A DNA stretch of 64,000 nt from Eustoma russellianum. Lineage: Eukaryota; Streptophyta; Magnoliopsida; Gentianales; Gentianaceae. Below are positions 1 to 9,814 of the stretch, piece after piece; the stretch's first letter is position 1; each line of letters starts with the position of its first letter. The position numbers and the translations under genes are program-made. Location: assembly GCA_036186865.1 (NCBI GenBank), contig AP025075.1, forward strand, positions 21,447,352-21,511,351, written 5' to 3'. The notes beneath the pieces are model-generated. The model was not told the DNA's origin. It saw only the letters and a program-made list of their open reading frames with translations, and did not search any database.

Positions 1-727
1 CTTTACTCACCTTTACTGCAATATAATAAATAAAAATGGAAAAACCGTTTTAAAAGGAAAACGAGAAGGTAACATTTTTACGCTTTCTATGGATGATATG
101 GTAGACGCTAAAGTTAAGTGCTTTATGTCAAACGAAACGAACCCAATGTGAATTTATGGCATAGACGTTTAGGACACATTGGTATTTCCACACTAGAAAA
201 ACTACAATGAAAGAACCTAGTACGAGGATTGCCTACACTTGATTTAGACAACTTTCAGTTGTGTGAATCTTGCATAAAAGGCAAACAAACACGTGAGTCA
301 CTTAAGCCTAGGAATGAAATAAGCACTACTAGAGTCTTAGAAATACTACACATTGATTTGTTTGGTCCTAGTCGCACTACAAGCCTTGGTGGGTGCCACT
401 ATGCATGCGTGATTGTTGATGATTTTTCTCGTTATACTTGGACTTTATTTCTTGCACATAAGGATGATAGTGCCATTGAAATTGCGAAATTAATCAAACA
501 ACTTGAAAATCAATACAGTGTCAATGTGAAAAAGATAAGAAGTGATAGAGGCGGTGAATTTAAAAACAAAGATATGATTTCATTTTGAGAAGAAAAAGGA
601 ATCAAGCATGAGTTTTCGCCACCTAGAACTCCACAATTAAATGGAGTAGTAGAAAGAAAGAATCGAACACTACAAAAAATAGCTAGGACTATGTTATGCG
701 AAAATAAATTGCCTAGATTTCTGTGGG
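1..727 (+). pseudogene. copia pol remnant: end of protease region, GAG-pre-integrase, integrase N-terminal half
   Basis: Translation shows a GAG-pre-integrase zinc motif (LWHRRLGHIG-like pattern, here frame-broken near 145-150) followed by CESCIKGK at about 265-290, which keeps the second Cys pair. The integrase core start HIDLFGP is at about 349-369 and VDDFSRYTW at about 415-440. The second catalytic Asp is in DRGGEF at about 546-562. An in-frame TGA follows at 586-588, after a Phe codon where the full-length copy has Cys. The third catalytic residue, in NGVVERKN, lies at about 640-665. The integrase frame is then cut by the insertion at about 728. Confidence 0.9.
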
Positions 728-1675
728 GAGAAAATTTCCTCCCTTATGTCTTAAATCTTCATATGAATCCTTTTGAAAAGGAGGCAAATGATGTGGTACA
801 GCTAAGGAAATCTCTTTTGTAGTAATTATTTTGGGTTATTCAATTAGATAGGATATTTATAAGGTAGGATATCTAAAAAAAATAGATAACTATTCCTTTT
901 TTGTTAGCTAAGTTTTAAGAGTTTTTGAAGCCTAAATAGGCCATCTTGTACACTATTTTAATTGAGCCTCTTTTATTAATAAAATTTGAGCGTTTGATCT
1001 TATAAGTTTTTTTGAAGTTTGTATTGATTAATCTTCGTCCTTTGAATTCAATCAATCCCTTGAGCAAGGGTTGAGATCTGGATTCATCTTCGTGTTGTCC
1101 AGGAAAATTTTCAATAGTCTACCAAGGTTCTTGACAAGAAGGTTGGTGATCAAACGAGGGTAAGCATTAGGTCTAACAAGGTTCGTTGGAGACCTGCGTT
1201 CATATGGAGGGTATAAAAAGATTTTTCTTTATTATCATCGTGCTTAATATTCTTCGTATTCCTCGTTTTCTTTTATTCTTCGTTGTTTTTTATTTCATTT
1301 TGTAAGTCATTCAATTTCCTGTTATCAAGAGGTCTTTTGAGAGCTTGTGATTCTGCTAAGCATGCATCACGTGAGTTAGACACTAAGAAATGAAATACTA
1401 GGTTAGGTAGGAGTATTGGACTAAGAACAAGTACCACTGAAACTCTAACGGGATAGATAATGGAGATCGTGGATATTATGACAAAAAGAAAAATAAAAAT
1501 TGTATGTTTGCAAAAGACAAAGTAGAGAGATGCGAAAGCTAGCATGGTGGACAAGTTAGGATTTAAACTCTGACATACAGAATAATAAGACAAGAAATGA
1601 AGTTGAGTTTATTATAGATGCATCATTAAGAGACGAAGTAGTATGTATTATTAGGAAAAAAGATAGAATTATCGA
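728..1675. mobile_element. unclassified insertion (LTR-like) in the integrase of copy A
   Basis: Compared with the full-length copy at about 57707-57712, the integrase sequence jumps from CTGTGGG (ending about 727) to GAAGCC (starting about 1675), so about 950 bp are foreign. The insert holds a TATA-like AGGGTATAAAAAG at about 1208-1220 and TTTATTAATAAAATTTGAGCG at about 971-991, a form often seen near the poly(A) site of plant LTRs. This suggests a solo or truncated LTR-type insertion. I could not find clear inverted ends or a target duplication, so the class is open. Confidence 0.5.
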
Positions 1676-2279
1676 AGCCATAAACTGTGCATGCTACATA
1701 GTAAATCGCCTATCTGTATGAAAGTAAATAAACAAGACGCCTTATGAGATATTGAATGATCGCATGGCTAAGATTGACTATTTTCGTGTGTTTGGATGCA
1801 AATGTTTTGTTTTGAAAACAAAAGATAATTTAGATAAATTTGAATCTAAATCAATTGAATGCATCTTTGTTGGTTATTCTATAAATTCAAAAGCATATAG
1901 ATGTTATGATCCTCTCACTAGACAAATCATAGAATATATTCATGTGAAGTTTAATGAATTTATTGAGATTCATAAAGATAACGAATATGATGATGACTTT
2001 GAATTGAAACCCGTGTTGAATGAAGATGATGGTACATTTGATATGCATGACATGAATGACACACTAGAAATGCATGACCACTTAGAAATGCATGATAACA
2101 TAGAAAACAATCAACCAAGATGGCATAGAGATCACCCACATGATCTCATCATAGGCGACATCACTCACGGCGTGCGACCACGTAGAAGAATTACTTCGGA
2201 TAAAATAAATCAATTTCATCCTATGATTTCCGAAATTGAACCCAAAAATGTGCATGATGCTTTGAGTGATTCTTCTTAG
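1676..2279 (+). pseudogene. copia integrase C-terminal half and integrase-RT linker (copy A)
   Basis: This continues the integrase after the insertion. It has the NCACYIVNRLS pattern, NKTPYEILNDR, the conserved VFGCKCFVL block and the FVGYSINSKAYRCYDP block, which are standard for the copia integrase C-terminal region. A His/Met/Asp-rich linker with repeated MHD motifs follows at about 2040-2100. One in-frame TGA lies near 1720 and a TAG closes the frame at 2277-2279, where the full-length copy has TGG. It is not functional. Confidence 0.88.
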
Positions 2280-2282
2280 ATT

Positions 2283-3271
2283 GATGCTATGCATGATGAG
2301 CTTAATCAATTCGTTAGAAATGATGTATGGGATTTAGTGCCACGACCACAAGATAAGGCCATAATAGGCACAAAGTGGGTGTTTAGGAATAAAATGAATC
2401 AAGAAGGAAGGGTCGTTAGAAATAAAGCTAGACTTGTAGCACAAGGCTATAATCAAGAAGAAGAAATTGACTACGATGAAACATTTGCACCCGTAGCACG
2501 TTTAGAAGCTGTACGACTATTACTTGCCATTGCTTGCATGAAAGATTTCAAATTGTATCAAATGGACGTAAAAAGTGCATTCCTAAACAGATTCATACAA
2601 GAAGAGGTATACGTGAAGCAACAACCCGGTTTGAAGATTTGAAACATCCCGATCACTTGTACAAACTAAAGAAGGCACTATACGGACTAAAGCAAGCACC
2701 AAGAGCATGGTATGATCGTTTTGCTACTTTCCATTCAGAAAATGATTTTAAACGAGGCACTATAGATAGCACACTATTTTTGAAACAAGATAAAACGAAT
2801 TTACTTATTATTCAAACCTACGTTGATGACATTATTTTTGGTTCTACCTCACATAAACTTGTTGAAGATTTTGAAAAATGCATAAAATCCGAATTTGAAA
2901 TGTCTATGGTTGGTGAACTTAACTATTTTCTTGGCTTGCACATTAAGCAAACGAGTAAAGGCATTCACATAAGTCAAGATAAATATATAAATGACATGAT
3001 TAAAAGGTTCAAGTTTGAAAATTTGAAACCATCCCCCACCCCTATGAGTGTCACCACCAAATTGGATAAGGATGAACATGGTAAAGATTTTGACAATGCT
3101 TTATATCGGTCTATGATCGGTTCTTTGCTATATTTGACTGCTAGTAGGCCTGATATCATGTTCAGTGTATGCATGTGTGCACGCTTTCAGAGTCAACCTA
3201 AGATGTCTCACTATAATGCGGTAAAAAGAATATTCCATTATATTAAGCACACGCCCACCTTAGGGATTTAG
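2283..3271 (+). pseudogene. copia reverse transcriptase (copy A)
   Basis: The RT blocks are recognisable: WDLVPRP, GTKWVFRNK, ARLVAQGY, DYDETFAPVARLEA, QMDVKSAFL, LYGLKQAPRAW, and the catalytic YVDDIIFG at about 2819-2842. The reading frame changes near 2635, where one base is missing from a TTT run compared with the full-length copy. A TAG at about 3269-3271 replaces a Trp codon. The catalytic Tyr-Val-Asp-Asp is kept, so the loss of function comes from frame breaks rather than the active site. Confidence 0.92.
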
Positions 3272-3784
3272 TATGATAAAGATTCCGAATTTAACTTACA
3301 TGCTTATACTGATGCAGATTACGGCGGCTGTAAAATAGATAGGAAGAGCACGAGTGGCACTTGCCAATTTATAGGAAACTCACTCATTTCATGGATTTCT
3401 AAAAAGCAAGCAAGCGTTTCTTTGTCCACTACTGAGGCCAAGTACATGGCACTTAGCCTTTGCTGCACACAGTTTTTGTGGATAAAACAACAACTTTCGG
3501 ACTTTGGAATTACCGTAAATAGAATTCCCAAATACTGTGATAGTATGAGTGCCATAAATCTGTCTAAAAACCCTGTACTACACTCTAAGGCCAAGCATAT
3601 AGAAGTACGCTATCACTTTCTTCGTGATCACGTAAACAATGGTGATATCGTCATAGGTCATGTACGCACAGAAGCACAAGTAGCGGATATCTTTACAGAA
3701 GCCTTAAATCAAGCCACGTATGAATCTCTTTGTTCTAAATTAGGCATGATTTCAGCTGATATGATTGGACTTGATTTGATTTGA
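3272..3784 (+). pseudogene. copia RNase H (copy A)
   Basis: The Ty1/copia RNase H pattern is present: AYTDADYGG (first acidic residue), the DRKSTSGTCQFIG block typical of Sirevirus-type elements, STTEAKYMALS (second acidic residue; AKY replaces the usual AEY), YCDSMSAINLSKNP (third acidic residue), then KHIEVRYHFLRD and ADIFTEALN. It follows RT directly and ends at a TGA at 3782-3784, before the polypurine cluster. The two stops upstream mean it is not translated as part of a polyprotein. Confidence 0.9.
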
Positions 3785-4033
3785 TTCTCTTTCCTTATTT
3801 ACAGGCATCTTTTGATTTACTTTCCAAAATAAAGGGGGAGAGAAGGCATGATTTAAGGGGGAGAGAGATACTGATTGCATAAATCAAGGGGAGAGAGATA
3901 CTGATTGCATAAATCAAGGGGAGCGATTCGAAATTTAAATTTCAAATTTCGAATTTATGCATGATTAAAGGGGGAGCGATAGAATTTAAATCATGTGCAT
4001 AAGTTATTTTGAAAGTCATCAAAATGGGGAGAT
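3785..4033 (+). other. polypurine-tract cluster before the 3' LTR (copy A)
   Basis: Between the RNase H stop and the LTR the motif AAGGGGGAGA or AAGGGGAGAG recurs at least five times (about 3831, 3857, 3888, 3917, 3969), with a final AATGGGGAGAT touching the LTR start. A 31-bp stretch around 3869-3930 is tandemly duplicated. Several polypurine tracts downstream of pol are a known hallmark of Sireviruses. The last tract is placed to prime plus-strand DNA synthesis. Confidence 0.8.
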
Positions 4034-7000
4034 TTTAGAGAAAAATGGGGTTTGAGTGATTTCAAAATATGTGATTTAAATGAGCATGACAAAAAACGTG
4101 TCCATGATATAAACGTGTACATTCTATAAATGTGTGCATGATATATTGCTTATTACTTGCCTTATTTAGGTCATATATAATGTTGCCGTACTAACAAGCC
4201 ATGAAGCGTTAAAGCTTACATCATATGGCAAGCATTTGTTGTGTTTATAGTATTTTCAGGTGCTACCATTAATGAACTAAACTAGTTCATTAAGTGAAGT
4301 ACTTAGTTAATAAAACTAAGTAGTTCATTAAAGGAAGCTACATTTGAACAAGGCACAAAGACAACAAAGCTAAGGAAAGAAAGTCTCCTCCTCCTCTCCT
4401 CATTTATAATATACGGCTATACACATATATATAAATATATATTTTCAGATTTTTTTGAAAAAGGCACATACACATGTATTCCAACGTACTACCAAGACGT
4501 TATATATCTTACGTACGTACGTTAACATCACACCACCATATTTAACTCATATTTATGAGTATATTCAGGTCTTATATCATTTGATATAAGTCATGGTGAT
4601 GACAAATTAAATACGACACGTTAAAAGGTTTTAAACCAAAAATTGTCGTATCGGGAAAATACTGAAACTTCGCCAACGTGTCACGTACTTGCCATAAATA
4701 GATGGCCAGCCCCTACACCTCAAAAATCAGTATTAATTTCGTGGATATGATGATATTTTCAGCCATAAAATCATTCCATGTTGGCACACACAAATCACCC
4801 CACATTAAGGCCAAATTGTGCAGATTCCAATTTCAATTTTGTCACATGTCTAGGCGCCACTTTATACCAGCCAAGTGCTGAGAATTAAAGTTTATTTTAT
4901 ATATATTATGTGTAACATAATATATATAACATGTGCAAAAAGTTGGAATTTAATTAGAGAAAAATCGAGTAATCAATAAATATCGAAAATTCGGTTTTCT
5001 ACGTACACAACACATTGAACATTTTTGACACATCATACGACACGTATCTAGACACTTTTTACATATGTCATACATCTTAAAGTGTTCTAGAAAATTAAAA
5101 TTAAGGGCTGATTGGAATATAACATGTGTGTATTATTAAATGTGCACTATTTTACAAAGTTAGCAAAAATGAAATTCAGCACATGTATATACATGTATAC
5201 ATGCCCCTACAGCTGAGATGGAGCATATGTGGAGTCTTGTTGGCATATTGATTGGTCAAGAATCAATCATACAATGTTAGTAATTTAAACAAAGAAGCTA
5301 CAAAAGGTAATGTTTCAAACTTTATCTCATTTGAAACACATTCTGAAAATTTCAGCATGAGAATATTAGGCTGGCCGAATTTCTCCATTAACTAGGCTAT
5401 ATTTTGTGTCTTGAAACATGTGTTTAATTGGAAGAAGAAATGGAAGTAATTTGAATAAGATAAAGTATGATATCTTGAATATCACACATGCTGAAATTTT
5501 TCAGCATGTGTGAATGTATATTGGCCGATTTTGTGGCCTTATTATTGTCCAAATTTCATTTCCAAAATGATGAGGATATTTTCTACTAATTGATGATTTA
5601 TTTTAAAAATAAAAATCAAAGGAAATTGGAAATAATTTGAATTAAGGAGCCATGTATCACATGCTGAAATTTCAGCATGCTAACTCCTCATTATGGCCGA
5701 AATTTTTACCTTGTGTGGAGAAATTTTGTCTTCCTAACTTTATGTGATAATCTTGTGAATTATGACAATTATTCTATAATAATTTTGGCACATGTTTTAA
5801 GTGGTTTTCTCAGATTATCCTAGTCATCAAGTGATGACAACATTCAACCAATCATGAAGTGCCAAGTAAGCAAAGGTTAAATGATCATCCAATGAGACGG
5901 TGCCAAGTAAGCAAGATCATGTCACAATTATGCCATACATTCTTCCAAGGACTTAGAAGATAATTTTCAAGAGGGGGAGAGTACCAAAGGGGGACGGACA
6001 TAAGCATAAATGGATAGGAGAAGAGCGAAACAAAAGACAAGAACAAGCATTGCAAATTCAAGCATCAAAAACGCCTAGCTCTCCTTTCTTCTACACTCTC
6101 TTTCTTTCTTCTTCTTGAAAGCCTATTGTACTTATATTCTTATCCTTGAATAGGCTTGTAATAGACCACCACATACTCTTTATCTTTGTAAAAGATTGAT
6201 CAAGGTGTGATCAAAATCTTCAACCTTGCAAGGTGGTGGTGTTTGTGTGCATTGTATTGAACATACAAGGTTTGTAAAGGGTTGGAGTTGGTGTGTAACT
6301 CCATCAACCCTGTAGTAAGGTGTACTTGCGTGTGTGACTAGTGTGAACCGAGGAAGGTGTTCCTCGAAGACTGGAGTAGGTTGTTTATAACCGAACCAGT
6401 ATAAAATTCTCGGTGTCATTTACTTTCATCACTTATATTCTGTTTCTGCACTGTTTACTCTTTTTGTTTACATTCGTAAAAATAGTAAACGATTTTTAAA
6501 AATTAGAAAATTTTTTAGAAACATAGTCACACGTCTTAGGGTCAATTTGGCACAAGTTTCAACCCTTTTGGATAACTATAAGTCACTCAAACATCCAAAG
6601 TTCTCAGACTAGTACAGTCTGACTTTTAGATTTGCAAAGGTTGAGACTTTGAGTGTATTTGACTAACTTCCCAAAAGATTTTTCAAAACTGTTTCAACCC
6701 ATTTAAATAAATCACATAAGGGGTTAGTGGTTAAAATTTCATAGCAATTGGAGTTAAGATCAAATAGGAATAAATTTTTCAAAACAGTCTACCGTCTCTG
6801 GTAGATTCGCACAATCTGACCACCAACTATTTTTGAAGGGGTTAAAGGTTGAATTTAAATCTGTAATTTTTAGGAGACACTCATAACATCTGAGGCTAAA
6901 TGCTCTCAAAAGTTCAGAATTTTTGAAGACCTATAACCTAGTTTTAAAAACGTTTTAAAACTGCCAAACTGGTCCTGAAAACAGAATCTGTTTTCAGAAG

Positions 7001-7096
7001 TTGAGTTGGTTGGTTTAAAACAAAGTTTAAAAACCACACTTTCCGCACCAACTATTCAACCCCCCTCCCTTCTAGTGGTGCCTTGCAGATCCTACA
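4034..7096 (+). repeat. 3' LTR of Sirevirus-like copy A
   Basis: It matches both LTRs of the full-length copy from end to end. The start TG has mutated to TT at 4034-4035 and the end is GATCCTACA at 7088-7096. It contains the three CATGCTGAAA/TTTCAGCATG stem-loop modules (about 5343-5378, 5483-5528, 5658-5700), the inverted repeat AATGAAC/GTTCATT near 4270-4335, and a near-palindrome around 4569-4592. No coding sequence is supported; short ORFs within it are chance. Confidence 0.9.
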
Positions 7097-7374
7097 AATC
7101 CGGCCTGAACTTGTCCTGAAAATCCAATACGATCAAGAGATTTTTGCAATGCGGACATGGCCGGGTGGCCATGCCAGAACGATCCAATGAAGGAGAAGCG
7201 AAATGGAGCCATCATTGCCATGACCTCAGCATCATCAAATATTAACAATGGATAGCCCTTGTATCGCTGAGGAGGCTTCGTGGAGATGCGAGGGAGTGTC
7301 GGTGGCGGACCACCGGTGAGGACCGAGGCAAAAGAGCAGGCTACCGAAGCCGACATGCCCGGCTGCTGCATGGT
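7097..7374 (-). pseudogene. DUF4283-domain (LINE ORF1-like) protein fragment
   Basis: On the minus strand, reading from about 7371, the translation has SFASVLTGGPPP, then ISTKPPQRYKGYPLLIF, then APFRFSFIGSFWHGHPAM and SLDRIGFSGQVQAGFV. This follows the pattern at the start of the plant DUF4283 domain (a variable lead, KG.P.l.F...E...l..PFr.s.vGkF..G.P), found in LINE ORF1 and related zinc-knuckle proteins. The fragment is higher in GC than its surroundings. It is cut at its C-terminal side by the end of the copy A LTR at 7096, so copy A probably inserted into it. The DUF4283 call is by pattern only. Confidence 0.55.
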
Positions 7375-8514
7375 TGATGGCGATCACAATTTCACAAGGA
7401 GCGGCGGCGCAGAGAAACTTTTTTTTGATCAAATAATTCACCTGTATTCATAAAGTATATTTAGTCCATTTTCATCAAATAAAGGCCTTATGACCTTATG
7501 GTGTATGTACTACATAGATATGCAAATTTTTATACCATATGAATATAATTTTTCATATATATGATAAAACTGTTTTTATAAAAAAAATACTTCCTTGCCG
7601 TTTTGTTTTAATTTTTACATCTATATATATATTTTTGTAATTTATGCAAATATATACTATTATTACTAGATAAAGCCATTTTTTCTATAAAAATGCCTCC
7701 TTGGCCGTATATATATATATATATATATATAATATATGTATATCTATATAATCACTTTATACATTATACATATAAATGATCCACATATATAATAAAGTTA
7801 TTGTATTCTAAAAAATATATTGTCCGTATATTACCACATGTATATGTACTATTATATTTTATCAACTTATATTTAAATTTCATATATGTCCATCTTATTT
7901 TAGTTATACACATAGGTCCATTTTTCCATACTTGACCATATGGACATAGATGTACATATACCATTGTATTTTCTTCACTTAAAACATAATATTTACATAT
8001 CCTTGAAACACAAATTTGAACATATACCATGGACGATCCAATTTCGTATGAACATATATACACAACTCTTAAGAAATCCATGAAGGATCTAGAAAGAGTA
8101 CTTGTCTTGGTTCACTTTTCTTACCATAAAAGTGGTGTTTCTTCACTTAGTTTGGAAGAAAAATGTCTCCTTCCTCCTTCCTTTGGTCATGTTTTTGAAG
8201 GCACAAAAGTAGGGTTTGTGAGCAACTTATGAAAATGAATAAATGGAAGAAGATTAGTTGAACTTAGATGATATTCTTACCTTACTACACCTTGGTTTTC
8301 AACCCCTTAAAAATCGGCCGTGGTGTTACAAAATGAAGAAGGATGTTATGGTTAGTCTCTTAGAGGTGAGTATGAGATGAATAAAGAAAAACTACACCTT
8401 GGTCCGTGCTTGTGAACTTTCGAACAAGAGGGTAAAAGTGAGGTTAGAAGGCTTTGTTGTCTTGGACAAGAAAGAGAAGGGAGTATTTGTGTAGTGTAAG
8501 AATTGTAGAGGTTA
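7375..8514. other. AT-rich non-coding stretch
   Basis: After the DUF4283 fragment the sequence becomes strongly AT-rich, with a (TA)n run at about 7709-7732 and several TATAT clusters. Open frames in it have no recognisable protein pattern. The last 200 bases are purine-rich and resemble the right flank of the Tat element (20824 onward), which was contiguous with it before that insertion. It may be an old LTR, but I see no boundaries. Confidence 0.5.
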
Positions 8515-8519
8515 TGGAT

Positions 8520-9379
8520 TGATGAAGCCGGATCTTCACCAAGGGCCAAAGATGACCTCAAATAAACGTCGTCAGTTAACTGGAAGAGTTGTTAACTGGT
8601 TTGAAGGTTGGTATTGGAATAACTTCCTGAATGTCCTGCACAAGGAAGCAAAGATCAGAGGTCCTGGAAGGATGACCCCAGGAAAAACCCTCCGACGCTC
8701 AAGTCAGTTTAGGCAATTTCTCACTGAGAATGTAATTTAGCGTATGGAGTTAGAAAATTCTCACAAGTCTTAGCCAAAGAGAAAGTTCAGTGTATTAGCT
8801 CCAGGTTGTATGAGGAATAGATTTTGGATCCGGATCCCCTTTCTGGTCTGTATTGGCTTGCTTTTATCAGATGTTTCCCGCCCTTGGCCTCTGATAGCAG
8901 ATGGGATGTTTGCTTGGGGCAGAAAGCCTAGGACGCCATAGGTCCGTTGATGTGACTGGTAGACCAGCTGATGTGACTATTAGGTCTGCTGGAGTGACCT
9001 TGGCGTGTACAGGCTAAATAGCCAGCTGTAGACACTATATTCGAATTGCACTTCTGCCTGATGGTTCCTCGATGTAACGCTGTGCTTGATTACTTCGCTG
9101 AAATGCTCAACCAAGCCTCGTTGAAGTGCAAGATCAAGTCTTGCTGAGGTGCAATGTTGAATCTAGCTGAAGTGGTCTGAGGTGTAGCACTTGAGCTGAA
9201 GCTGATGTTGGGGTTCGGTGCCGAAGTGCAGTCCTTGGCTTATTCTTTGATAGTAAACTGGATGTCATGGGGCACAGCCGAAGTGCAATCATAGCTGAAC
9301 AGCAATACTTGGGTGCTGAACTGCAGAAGTTATATTGTTGACTGTTGTTGACTACTAGACGATTAATTCTAGTTTATCA
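8520..9379 (-). repeat. 3' LTR of the Tat element
   Basis: It is the partner of 19959-20818, of equal length. It is the 3' LTR because pol reads on the minus strand. The element-sense polypurine tract lies directly beside its inner edge at 9380-9396. It has the repeated GCCGAAGTGCA and GCTGAAC type words (about 9220-9320) that are also present in its partner. Confidence 0.93.
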
Positions 9380-9396
9380 TTTGCCCCCAAATTTTG
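9380..9396 (-). other. polypurine tract of the Tat element
   Basis: On the plus strand the sequence is TTTGCCCCCAAATTTTG; in element sense it is purine-rich, with GGGGG followed by CAAA, and touches the 3' LTR. The rearranged relative has the same TTTGCCCCCAGATTAG next to its LTR at 25833-25848, which supports the role. Confidence 0.75.
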
Positions 9397-9635
9397 TGTG
9401 GCTGAGCTGAACTGTGAAGGCAGACAAATCTTGTTCTAATGAGTCTGTGACGTGTCTTCATTAACTAAGCAGTTATCCTCTTATCTGCACCGTAATTCCC
9501 GCCTTTAATGTAAGCGTTAATTCTAACACCTCATCATTATTTTTTCGGCGGTTTTAGCTCCTGAGGGGGGAAAATACATGAACTGTCGCCTCTTCGAATT
9601 TCAAACGAAAAGTTGTAACCTTTTATTTCTCTCCG

Positions 9636-9643
9636 TATAAATA
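9636..9643 (+). promoter_or_regulatory. TATA box of the antisense gene in the Tat element
   Basis: TATAAATA lies 179 bp upstream of the ATG at 9815, followed by a pyrimidine-rich leader. The related element has TATAAATA at 26067, also 179 bp upstream of its ATG at 26246. The same spacing in two diverged copies argues for a real RNA polymerase II promoter on the strand opposite to gag-pol. Confidence 0.7.
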
Positions 9644-9814
9644 GGGACAATTGCCCTAACCCTTTATTTTCTTCTTCTTCTATTCTGCGCATAGTCTATT
9701 CTGCATTTCTGCTCGTCTTCTTCATCTTCAAAGCTTACACTCTCGTCTTTACTCCGGTGCTCTTCCCTTCATCTCATCCCTCCCATCTTCTGTAAGCATT
9801 TCTTCATCTTACTC

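Larger units (their letters stand above)
1..7096 (+). mobile_element. Sirevirus-like Ty1/copia retrotransposon, copy A (3' part, left end outside window)
   Basis: The window opens inside the protease/GAG-pre-integrase part of a copia polyprotein. The order is pre-integrase, integrase, RT, RNase H, a polypurine cluster and a 3.06-kb LTR, which is the Ty1/copia order. It is colinear with the full-length copy at 51629-63099 (position 1 matches about 56998 there). The coding part has many stops and frameshifts and a roughly 950-bp insertion at 728-1675, so it is dead. The LTR ends with CA at 7096 and runs into unrelated sequence, which fixes the 3' boundary. The 5' LTR and gag lie outside the window, so the target duplication cannot be checked. 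Confidence 0.93.
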
